A stretch of 64,000 nt of DNA from contig VWND01000005.1 of the NCBI GenBank assembly GCA_009599575.1, positions 806,001 through 870,000 of the forward strand, read 5' to 3'. Positions 54,036 through 64,000 of this stretch are shown here, piece after piece (the stretch's first letter is position 1; each line of letters begins with the position of its first letter). Under the pieces are notes generated by a model that had not been told where the DNA came from, did no database searches, and saw only the letters and a program-made list of their open reading frames with translations. A program made the translations under genes and the position numbers. Source of the stretch: Blumeriella jaapii. Lineage: Eukaryota; Ascomycota; Leotiomycetes; Helotiales; Drepanopezizaceae.

Positions 54036-57000
54036 ATGGATCGCAAGAGAAAGCGTAAGCCACAGGGTCATGCCCGTGATGTTTGGACATGGCACTGACT
54101 CTATCGCTAGGCCAGTTGCGCGAATTGAACCGCCGTGCTTGGGACGGGGAGACAGGTTCGCCATTCGTGTGCCGTGTCCTCCGACAGAGAAAACTGATAT
54201 GGCGTCGTAGGCATTTATGAAGTCAACAAGTCTCTCGACTCCTCCTTGAAGAAGAACACCGCCTTCATCAAACGTCTGCGAACCGCCGTTTCCACTGCTA
54301 CCCTAAGCACCTTCCTGCAAGAGATTCGCACGCTTAGTCTGCACAAATACCTGTCGGAGATCATCTCGGCATGCTATGAGGGACTCTGTAAGCTCAAGTC
54401 GCCCGGTGAAATCGAGGCTGGGGTGGAGATTGTGAGCGCGCTACATCAACGGTTTGGGCCGGCAGAGTTTACGGAATTCTTGGGTTGGCTGGTTGGCAAA
54501 GGCTTAGCGACGCCGGAGAAGTCGATCTTGAAGAGTCTTGCGGCCGAAGCAAGAGAGAAGGAAGAGAAAGAGCGAATCACGCGGCAGAGAGTGCTATTGA
54601 GAGTCGTGACGGAGCTCTGGCTGGTTGGAGTCTTGCGAACCTTGGACGATGTCAGCCGCCCAGATGACAACTCGCGGGGAAAGGAATCCCTCTCAAGTAC
54701 CACTGTTAAGGCTGACGTCAAGACGAAGGTCAGCGTGGCCAGTAAAGGTGGAGGCGCAGAGCCATTTCCGCTGGAGGTTCTGAAGGATTTGCTGGGCCAT
54801 GACAGAGAGCATGCGAACTTGCCACTGCTCGTCATCTTTGTGAAAGCGTTTGGCTGGGACATACTTGGTGTCAAAGAGCCGGGCTCAGAGGGTCGAAAGT
54901 GTTGAGGCGGATGGGGCCACCAAGGATGTAAATGGAGCCAAAGATGGTAGTGATGAGTCTACCCCAGCCTCCCCTATTGAAGCACCACACGACGATCAAC
55001 CCTTAGCACCTGCAGAGCTTCAAGAGCGGTTTCGTAATATTTTGAAGAGGTACTTCGAGGATGTCAAAGCTCATCTCCTCCGCGACCAGAAGGCTATCAG
55101 CAAGCAAGCTCGCAAAGATGCCGAAGCATATGTCAAGTCTGGTCAGGTTTTCGAAGACCGACAGGCCAGTTACGAAAGGGTCGTCAAGGCTCAAGAGCGA
55201 CTGATTGCAAATGCACAGGTCCTCGCTGATGCCATTGGGGGAGAGATGCCAGACCTCAAAGATTACGATGACAATTCGAGTGCTGGCAATGGGGGCATTG
55301 GTCTCGTCAAAACTGGCGAGTACTTGCGAGGTGAGGGCGATGGCGCTGGGATCTGGGAGGATGAAGATGAGCGCAGATTCTACGAAAACCTTGTCGACTT
55401 GAAGGGCAAAGTCCCAGGAATGCTACTCGAAGATGGCAAGAAGAAGAAAACAGATACGGACGAGCAAGTTGGCAAAAAGATTGACCCGGCGGATGCTACT
55501 GCGGAGCCTACCAGCACCAAAGAAGACGATATGTCTACAGCAATTGCGAACAAGACTATCGGGGCTCAAGTCGATGCACTTCTTGCGCGACTGCCTGATC
55601 TAACCAACAAGGACCTGATTGACCAAGCCGCCATTGACTTCTGCTTCCTCAACTCTAAGGCGTCTCGAAACCGTCTCGTCAAAGCAGTCCAGGAAATCCC
55701 AAAAGGCCGAAGCGATCTCCTGCCTTCTTATTCTCGACTTGTGGCAACGCTTGGCAAGTACATGCCAGATGTGACCAAGGGTTTAGTCGATCACTTGGAT
55801 CAGGAATTCCGCAGTCTTCAGCGACGCAAGGAGAAAGAGTTTTTAGGACAAGCTCGCTTGGGCAACATCCGGTATCTTGCTGAGCTGACGAAATTTGGTG
55901 TGGTTCCTGAGCACGTTATCTTCCATTGTCTGAAAGTTAGCCTCGACGACTTTTCAAGGATGAACATTGAGATCATCTGCAATCTTCTTGAGAATTGTGG
56001 CCGGTACCTTCTCCGGAACCCCGAGACATCACCTCGCATGGCTTCTTTCCTGGAGACCCTGAAACGCAAGAAATCCGTTCAGCACATCGGACAACAAGAG
56101 CGAATGCTTATTGAGAATGCTGTGTACTACGTCGACCCACCAGTCAGAGCTGCCATCCAGCAGAAGGAGAGAACTCCGATTGACTTGTTTATCCGCAAGC
56201 TAATATACCTGGATATGAACACTCGAAATTACTCTAAGATCCTCAAGCAGATTCGTAGACTTCACTGGGAAGAGGTTGAGGTAAGGGCGTATGGCCATCT
56301 CACTTCCGTAACACCAGCTAATACCATGTAAGGTTGTCGCTATCTTGGAAAAGATTTTCTCCAAGCCTGGCAAGGTCAAGTATGGCAGCATACACTTGCT
56401 TGCGATCATTGCGAGCGCTCTATACCGATATCACCAACAGTTCATCATTACTGTGATCGATAATGTTTTGGAGTCTATCGTTCTTGGTCTGGAACAGAAC
56501 GACTTCAAATTCAATCAACGCCGAATTGCCGAACTCAAATACCTGGGAGAACTTTACAATTATCGTATGATCGATCATCCGGTGATATTCGACACTCTCT
56601 ATCGGATCTTGACATTTGGCCATGGTGAGTACTAGTCATGCTTTTCTAATTGGTTTATGCTCACCCACACAATAGGTGGTCCTCCGGTCCTAGGACGAGT
56701 CAATCCATTCGACATGACCGATGATTTTTTCCGCATTCGTCTCGTAGCAACAGTGCTGGAATCGTGCGGTATGTTCTTCAATCGTGGTGCTGCTGGCAAG
56801 AAGTTGGACTATTTCCTCTCTTTCTTCCAAGTAAGTTCGAGGATTTCCGTGGATGACTGTAGCTAATGGGAAAGTACTACATCTATACCAAGGATCCATT
56901 GCCAATGGACATCGAGTTCATCGTTCAAGATGTGTTCGCGTTAACTCGTCCTCAATGGAAACTTGCCTCTAATCTCGAAGAAGCCAGCCGTGTATTCCAA

Positions 57001-58166
57001 CTTGCTATGGTGCAGGATCAAAAGACTTCTGGCATGGACAAAATCCTTGAGGCTGAAGCCGATGATGCTGATAGCGAGAAATCCTCGGATGATGGAATGG
57101 GCGACCTGGAAGCTGATGGCGGCTTGCCTGAGGCTGATGATGACGGAGACTCCGAATCCGAAGAGGAGACCGACGTAGGTGTTTCCGTTCCAGATCCCAC
57201 GATGCAATTGACTGACCGAAAGAAGATTGATACAAATGGCGATGCCATGGTCTCTGCTCCCGGAACCGACTCGGAGGAGGAGTCCATTGTAGTCACGCGC
57301 CAGGAGGAAGAGATCGATCCCGAAGACGAGGCGGACTTTGATCGTGAGTTGGCGAAACTGATGGCCGAAAGTCTAGATTCCCGGAAGCATGAGCGCAAAC
57401 AAACCTTTGATGTCCCTCTACCAATGAGACGCAAAGAGAATGCGAGTGGTGTAATTCCATCTAACGATACCTGGGCCGAAGAGTCACCGAACGGCACTGC
57501 TCCCACGGGCACCATGGCGTTCTCCCTGCTCACGAAGCGTGGCAACCGTCAACAAGTAAGCGAAGTCTTGCCAATTTTCGACTGCCGGTCACTAACAAGA
57601 CCATCAAGACCCGTACAGTTGCCTTGCCGTCTGACTCTACTTTTGCCGTGGCCATGAAATCCAAGCAGGCTGCGGAGCGCGAAGAACAAAAGCGAATCAA
57701 GGACTTGGTATTGAATTACGAACTTCGCGATGGCGAAGAGCTAGATGGTGATTCCTCACCGAGCCCCTTGATGCTGAACTCAAATATTCACGGGAACAAC
57801 ACAGGTCTTGACAAATCCGCGGGAATGAACTTCGCTCGAGCCGACAGATCCGGTAACATTCGTAGTGCACAACGCAACCGGAAGTTGCAACTTAGTGACG
57901 TTGATTGGTATGACTCCAGGTCGGCAGTTCCTCATGTCGAGCTTACCCCCCTCCCTTCTTTTACCAAGGACAAAGGACCAACTTCGGTTACCATCAAGGA
58001 ACGTGACCTCGACGGTTCTTCCTCTGGCAGTGAATCTCCCAAGGAGCGTGTGCAACGACCAGCAGCTAGAGCTAGAGCTACACGCCAAGTTGGTGGCAGA
58101 CTCACTCGAAAGGCAATGCTCGAGGCACACGCTGCTACCATCGCCAGGACCAAGGGCACGAAGTAG
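54036..58166 (+). CDS. upf2: Nonsense-mediated decay factor UPF2/NMD2, with an apparent +1 frame break
   Basis: Exons 54036-54054, 54111-54155, 54211-56280, 56333-56624, 56676-56830, 56875-57555 and 57609-58166. The spliced start MDRKRKRQLRELNRRAWDGE followed by IYEVNKSLDSSLKKNTAFIK is the UPF2 N-terminus. Three MIF4G-type helical domains follow (for example LQERFRNILKRYFEDVKAHL, FRIRLVATVLESCGMFFNRG and KKLDYFLSFFQ). Then come an acidic linker (EADDADSEKSSDD) and the C-terminal UPF1-binding region (KRIKDLVLNYELRDGEE). UPF2 bridges UPF1 and UPF3 on mRNAs with premature stops. The frame from exon 3 ends at TGA 54903-54905 after EGRKC, while the conserved protein resumes one base later (GAG at 54904, EADGATKDVNG). 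Skipping one base makes the exons sum to exactly 1273 codons. Without it the product is 252 residues. Confidence 0.93.
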
Positions 58167-61100
58167 CGGTCCCTCCTGGCGCTGGGGGCCGAGCCCACGC
58201 CAGTCTTTCACTTGCTCTCTGCTTTCTACTGTTATGTACTATTATGAGAAACATCAGTGCTGATCACAACCCCGTCTTGCGGGGGTATTCTTAGGTCCTG
58301 AAAAGATATTGTTTCCCGGCCTCGAGAGCTAGTTCTTGGGGTTATCACCAGCACGACGCCGGATCTCTCTTCTCGTCAATCGCGTTTGCAAGAGTCCACG
58401 CCCAACGTGCCCTCCCGGGTCTCGCATGGGCTGACGCGCGAGAGAGGTGAGTGCTGACACCTCGCACAAACAAGGCGGACGACGATGCCCGCGACGTCCT
58501 TCCCTACGATTTGGACTTCATTCAGAGGACGCCAGTCATTGCGAGGCGGAAGCCCCGCGCCCGCTTTGTTGGCTGACTTCTGGGAGATGTGGGTGGGTGT
58601 CTGAGGTGCGAGCGTGGCCAGGCTGGAGCTCACCCTCTGAAGAGCGCGCGCGAGACAGTGAGCAGACGCGAGGATGTGGTGGGGTTTGGAGGGCGGAGAC
58701 GACAGTCCTGTTGCTAGATCCGATGCAGGCTTGCTGTGCGCATGTTACGGTATTCATAGCAGATACAATCATACTTCCGGTCTTTGTCACCTCCTCGTCG
58801 AATGTGTGTGAGGTGCAGTCAGTGCTGTACCTACGCACTCGGTAAAAGCATTTCAATTCTCTCTGATACTGTCTCGTCTTAACCTTTCACGGCTGCTTGG
58901 ATCTACCCTAAACTCAAAGCCAGATTTGGTTTCGGCGATCCGTGGGCGGGGGTGTGGGGGGGAGTTTGAGATTAAGATTCTCGCTTACGGTATTCAACCT
59001 ACAGTCCCGTACTGTACATAGTAAGTACTGTCAGCACTGTGCAATACTCTGTACCTTATTTGATCAATAGATGTTCACGTCGCAAGCGATGCGCGACCCG
59101 TCCCTTTGCTGCATCGGTTGACTGCCGGCCCTGACACCCAGATTCTGGATAGCTTATCACAGACTCAGTACAGTACAGTAAGTAGTGCGGTGAATTGTTC
59201 CGATGGTTCTCAGTTGCGGCGCTGAACCGACGGCAGTCCACGCGCGACGACCCTCCATCTCGGGGATCGCGCGTCACCGCGAGGATGGAGCGAGAGATAG
59301 CTAGGTAGCTGTGCGGCAAATCGCCTGTCGCTGCTGGGGAGAGTTCGAGGTTGAAGGGGGTCTATTGCTCAGTCGCTGTCGACTGTCACAACCCACCCAT
59401 GGGCGGGCGTCTAGACGCGGACCGGGTGGATTGAAACCGGGCTACCTCTTGCTTGCATCGATACCACGGAGATGATTGCGAAGGACTGGGACTGGCTCAG
59501 TCCACATCGGTCGTAGTTGCGCCTCGTTGCTCCAGTACCGCCGTTATGTACTGTACTGCACCTGTCGCGACGAGGTGTCGATGTCTCGGCCGTCAAGGAG
59601 GTGGGAGACGAGGCGAGGCACTGCCGTGCCGTCTCGGCACGCCACGGGTGGCAGTCGTCGGTGGCAGTCCCGGTCGAACATGCGGTGAAGGGTTCGATGG
59701 GCTGGGGAGGTTGGTCGAATGGGATGCCACAAAAGCCGCCCCAAAAAACAAACATGTTGTACTGTACATACTGTACATGCTGTACAGGAGCGCATTACCG
59801 GATGTTTGTTTATATTGCTGTACATACCGCATGGGGCCCAAGTGGAGCTCGGACCGGATCATTCGCGAGCCGGCACGGGACGGGACATGCGATTCGAGCC
59901 TTTCTTCGACCTCAACTCAACTCGTCCCCTGGGCCATCGTGAGAGCAGATCATGGACAGGTCGAGCGAGCGCGGGAGAACTCGGCGGGCCGGCGCCGTCC
60001 AGCTGGGCGGCAAGCAGACCGACTTCTCCGTCTTTACTGCACTGAACGGCACTGAACTGAACCGTACCACTTCACTTGCCCTGGCAGTCAACTCTTCCTT
60101 ACAGCTACAGCTGGACGATCGATAGATCACAAGTGTCAAGCAAGCACCCGCGCCTGCACCCCACGACTGGGGGACCACTCGACGCTCTCGAATCAGAGGC
60201 TCTTTTCGTCTCTTTCTCTCTTTTAGTCTTTCTGTCTTTCTCTCTTTCTGTCTTTCTCTCTTTCTCTCTCCTCTCTCTCTGCCTCTCTGCCTCTCTGCCT
60301 CTCTGCTTCTCTCTCTCTCTCTCCCCCCCCCCTCTCTCTCTCTCCCTCTCCCCCCTGTCCTGCCTTCGTCTTCTCTTCTTCCACGCTTCTTCTCTCCTCC
60401 TGTGCGTGTTCCAGTCCCGAGAACTCGGATCGCAGGGTCAAGACTTCCATTGCTTCCATGCGCAACATCCTGTCATGTGATGATCGATCTGCTTCCTGCT
60501 CTTCTCCTCTGTCCCTCTCTTCACTCTCTCTCTCTCTCTCTTTTCTTTTCTCTCTCCTCTCCCTCTCTCTTCTTTATCTCTCTTCACTGTCTCTCTCTCT
60601 TCCCCTCCCCCCCCCCCTCCCCCCCTCCCAACGCCTTCACACACGTTCGTTCTTCCATAGCCACTTCTCTCTCCACACCAACACGCGCCTTCCACATCGA
60701 ACCTTCCCTTCCGCCCGCGCCAGACCCGTCGGTGCCTCTTCCCGATCGATCTGACTACAACCAGGCGCTGTGGACGCTGTGCACCCTTCCACGACCTACG
60801 CCTCCGTCTCTTCTCTCGACTGTCACATCACGACCATCCGACCGTCATCAGCCGCGCTTTGGCGGTTGGACATTGTGACGCAAGCTCGGAGCCGCTCAGT
60901 AGAGGGTCGACGACGCACGCTGTGTCGACAATCGGGTGTATTTGGTGGCACGCGGGAATTTCCTTCCGCGAAAGAGGCCGTAGGTGGATGTCGCTACAAC
61001 CCCCGAAAGACCTCGTGGTGCTCAGGACAACAGACAGCAAGCTGACGTAGAAATCCAGCGACCCATTTCTCGACCTTCGTTTTCAAGAGCGGCGCCCATC

Positions 61101-61221
61101 TGATCACGCCAGGCGCCCACCGCCGAAAATTCGGAGACTTCACCCCGCTCTCCTCGTTGCGCTTGACAGCCCACACGCGCTCCGATCGAATACAGCCCAG
61201 CATGAGATACGATACCTCCCC
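58167..61221. other. Intergenic DNA upstream of the chitin synthase gene
   Basis: 58.2-60.1 kb is non-repetitive with scattered TACTGTAC words (about 59010, 59168, 59546, 59758). CT-rich tracts lie at 60205-60400 and 60490-60640. A small 90-codon frame at 60770-61045 shows no family. No gene is recognised. The CT tracts may belong to a long 5' promoter/leader region. Confidence 0.5.
60205..60640. repeat. CT-rich microsatellite tracts upstream of the chitin synthase gene
   Basis: Two polypyrimidine blocks of TTTCTCTC and CTCTGCCT units, separated by about 90 bp of normal sequence. They lie 0.6-1.0 kb before the start codon, on the coding strand. Confidence 0.85.
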
Positions 61222-63668
61222 ATGGCCGGCCAAGGACGTAGGTATCTTGCACGTCGCGGCAGCAGGACCTCCGCTGATCGTGTGATAGATTGCCTATACG
61301 GCAATTGTAGGCTCGGTCATGATCGCGGCGTTCCTCGAATGGTTTCTGTGGTTGGCGGCATTCATGTACTGCCTAGTGAAGGTGTATCAGAAAGCTGAGC
61401 ATTGGTCGGTCAAGATCCTGGCCGTGGTTATTGCCATCGCTTTCTCGGCGTTAAGGTGCGTCACCAACGGTTTTCGCTCGGCTGGAACCTTGACTTACCT
61501 CCAATTCTAGACTGATTTTCCTACCGATCATGGTGGTGACCCTTCCTCTACCGAAACAAATCACCCAGTACTTCCCGATCACGATGGTGTCTTTCTTTCA
61601 ATGGTTCGGTTTCTGGGCTTTTGCAGCTTTGTTGACGATACCTTGGCTGTTTTGTGTGTATCAGCTCGTCACCCACTCGCTCGGACGGACGAAACGAATA
61701 AAGCAGGTCCTGGATGAACACTCGGCCCCGAAAGTCGTCATTGTCATGCCCTGCTACAAAGAAGATCCCGAAATCTTAGTGACAGCGGTCGACTCCGTGG
61801 TGGATTGTGACTACCCGCCCTCTTGCATCCACGTCTTCCTCTCGTTTGACGGAGACCAAGAGGATGAACTGTACCTCAAAACGATAGAGAAACTGGGGGT
61901 TCCATTGTCTCTCGACTCCTACCCGAAGAGTATCGACGTGACGTACCGAACGGCGCGCATCACGGTATCTCGATTCCCTCACGGCGGAAAAAGGCACTGT
62001 CAGAAGGCAACTTTCAAGCTAATCGACAGAGTTTACACGGAATACCTGAAACGCAACGACAACCTGTTCATTTTATTCATCGACTCAGACTGTATCTTGG
62101 ACCGTGTCTGCCTCCAGAATTTCGTGTACGACATGGAATTGAGTCCGGGCAACACGAGAGACATGCTGGCAATGACAGGTGTAATCACATCTACCACCAA
62201 GAAGCACAGCCTTATCACTTTGCTACAGGACATGGAGTACATCCATGGACAACTGTTTGAGCGTACCGTCGAATCCGGGTGTGGGGCAGTCACCTGTCTC
62301 CCGGGAGCTTTGACGATGCTACGATTCTCTGCCTTCCGAAGAATGGCCAAATACTACTTTGCAGACAAGGCTGAGCAGTGCGAGGATCTTTTCGACTATG
62401 GGAAGTGTCATTTGGGCGAAGATAGATGGCTCACCCATCTCTTCATGATCGGCGCAAAGAAGAGATACCAGATCCAGATGTGCACCTCGGCGTTCTGCAA
62501 GACGGAAGCAGTGCAGACCTACACTTCCCTCATCAAGCAGCGCCGGAGATGGTTTCTCGGCTTCATCACCAACGAGGTTTGCATGTTGACGGATATGAGG
62601 ATCTGGAAGAGATATCCAATTCTGGCAGTGGTTCGATTCATGCAGAACACCATCCGAACCACCGCCCTCCTCTTTTTCATCATGGTGGTCTCGATCATCA
62701 GTACGTCGCAGAGGGTCCAGGATCTTCCTGTCGGCTTCATCGCGATATCCTTGGGTCTGAACTGGCTCATGATGATCTACTTCGGTGCCAAGCTGAGACG
62801 ATTCAAGATCTGGCTGTATCCTCTGATGTTCATCATCAACCCATTCTTCAACTGGTACTATATGGTCTATGGAATCTTTACGGCTGGCCAGAGGACGTGG
62901 GGTGGTCCCCGAGCGGATGCTGGCTCAGCTGATGCCTCAACCAGCCCGCAGGAAGTGATCGAGAAGGCCGCAGCGGAAGGCGACGATCTCAACGTGGTTC
63001 CCGAGACTTTCAAAGCCGCTGCCGAGGCCCAGAAAGACTTGCCACTGCAGCCGCCTGATCGCGTCGAAGGCCGTTTCACGGCTCCCGAGAGACTTCCGGG
63101 TGGCTGGTATCAACAAACGAACGATTCCCTGGTCAGTGTGGCCCCCCGAGGGCCTGGAGGCGCGGGCGGTAGGCCTAACCTTCATCCGAGAGAATCCTTT
63201 GGAAGTGACATTTCGCTTGGCACCAGCACCAATTCTGTCTACATGCCCCGACGTGTGGAAAGCATCATGGGAGAAGAGGACAAGAAGAAGTATGCCATGG
63301 CCCAAGCCAACCAAAAGCTTGCGGGCGGCGCCTACATGACGGGTGCAGGGCCCGCACCTGGCCAGGTGCGTGAGATGACAGAGGCCGAATACCAGAAGGG
63401 CGAGCGGAAAGGCTCTGTCGAGTCGTTGGGTTCTTTCCGCGACGGAGCGAACTCGCCCGAGGCGGGAATACCTCCGGAAGCCGGGCTCTCGGGCGCTTTG
63501 CCTCTGCCGCAAGCTACATCAGGAGGAGCGAATAGGCGGAGCGGCAGAAGTCCTTTGGCCAGAGTCAGTTTGATCAGGATTGATTCTAATACCGACGCCG
63601 AGAGCGAGCAAGGAGGCCCGCAACCACCGACGCGGACCCCGAATCCATCTCCCCGCGGCTCTAGGTAG
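61222..63668 (+). CDS. Chitin synthase, division III without myosin domain (class VI/VII type)
   Basis: Exons 61222-61237, 61311-61455 and 61511-63668, 772 residues. The first exon is only 16 nt (MAGQG plus one base of the next codon), and its splicing restores the family N-terminus MAGQG. Introns are 73 and 55 nt. Membrane segments occur near the N-terminus (MIAAFLEWFLWLAAFMYC; FGFWAFAALLTIPWLFCVY) and after the catalytic core (TTALLFFIMVVSIIS; LMMIYFGA; LYPLMFIINPFFNWYYM). The GT2 catalytic core shows VVIVMPCYKEDPE, FIDSDCIL (DxD), GEDRWLTH and the processive motif QRRRW. The C-terminal 200 residues are hydrophilic and disordered. It makes chitin from UDP-GlcNAc at the plasma membrane. Class numbering for this group differs between authors, so I give no symbol. 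An internal start at 61319 is possible but less family-like. Confidence 0.93.
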
Positions 63669-64000
63669 CCTCTCGGGGATGTGCTCGAACGAGCGTTGAT
63701 TTTTCATAGCTCATGGTATTGCCGCCACAACGTATATGGCATGGAATTTTGCTCTTATACCCCCCCTCTTGGAGGCATCTGGAATCCCCACACTGTATAG
63801 CTTGGTGCATTAGGGCGCCACATTGAAGTTCCTTTGCCATACTGTGTGTGCTGTACTGTACGTTGCGTTAGAGCTCGGCCATTTGTTTGCATAGCTAGGT
63901 CGATAGTGAGAACGCACGCCGACGGCACAGCGCCGCGCCGCCGTTCGCCAATCGTACATTAAGAGTTGACGCCGTCCACAGACTTTGCGTGCCGTGAATA
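63669..64000. other. Intergenic DNA after the chitin synthase gene
   Basis: 332 bp to the window end, including a TACTGTACG word near 63855. Nothing else is recognised. Confidence 0.5.

Noticed and set aside
54780..54905. A 58-nt intron explaining the upf2 frame change
   Set aside because: A GT..AG pair of suitable length exists (starting GTCATCTTTG), but it would remove VIFVKAFGWDILGVKEP, which is conserved UPF2 sequence, and it has no good donor.
1..64000. CRISPR arrays, bacterial operons, insertion sequences or phage genes
   Set aside because: Genes are eukaryotic with spliceosomal introns. The tandem repeats lack spacers of constant length.

Overview
The window is nuclear DNA from a filamentous ascomycete (Pezizomycotina). 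The protein genes have short introns (about 47-75 nt) with fungal GTRNGT donors and CTRAC/CTAAC-type branch sites. They match well-known filamentous-fungal families: CreA/Cre1, Stu1/CLASP, a LIM-RhoGAP, Atos/DUF4210, SRP68, NADPH nitrate reductase, UPF2 and a division III chitin synthase. I cannot fix the class from sequence alone. The CreA N-terminus (starting MQRVQ) recalls Sordariomycetes or Leotiomycetes. There are no bacterial, viral or organellar features and no CRISPR array.

Layout. 1-2.0 kb is simple repeats. creA (carbon catabolite repressor) lies on the minus strand at 2.0-3.3 kb, followed upstream by about 2 kb of low-complexity DNA. From 5.2 to 19.7 kb I find no convincing protein gene. 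The first part (to about 14 kb) is packed with microsatellites, homopolymers and TACAGTAC-like words. The second part is ordinary-looking AT-richer DNA holding one intron-containing tRNA-Gly and a possible Tc1/mariner relic. At 19.7-24.5 kb a basic-secretory-protein-family metallopeptidase-like gene and stu1 are divergent. 24.5-29.5 kb is again repeat-rich, including 52 perfect TTGTA units. 29.5-33.6 kb is a LIM-RhoGAP gene with two apparent single-base frame breaks. 36.1-48.5 kb is compact: a homeodomain-like gene, fyv7, an Atos-family gene, a mitochondrial-type PPR gene and srp68. 48.8-51.6 kb is niaD (nitrate reductase), without niiA or a nitrate transporter beside it. 54.0-58.2 kb is upf2/nmd2 with an apparent +1 frame break. 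61.2-63.7 kb is a chitin synthase.

The genes are mostly housekeeping and not a functional cluster. Three gene pairs are divergent with about 0.45-0.5 kb between starts (peptidase-like/stu1, fyv7/Atos, PPR/srp68). Three are convergent (homeodomain-like/fyv7, Atos/PPR, srp68/niaD). Two regulators of nutrient use, creA and niaD, share the window but are 45 kb apart.

The observations most worth checking are the +1 break at a UGA codon in upf2, the two breaks in the LIM-RhoGAP gene, the divergent homeodomain split by an intron inside its recognition helix, the GC-AG intron in fyv7, the tRNA-Gly with two U-U acceptor mismatches, and the G-rich repeat just downstream of creA. No wholly new multi-gene system is evident.
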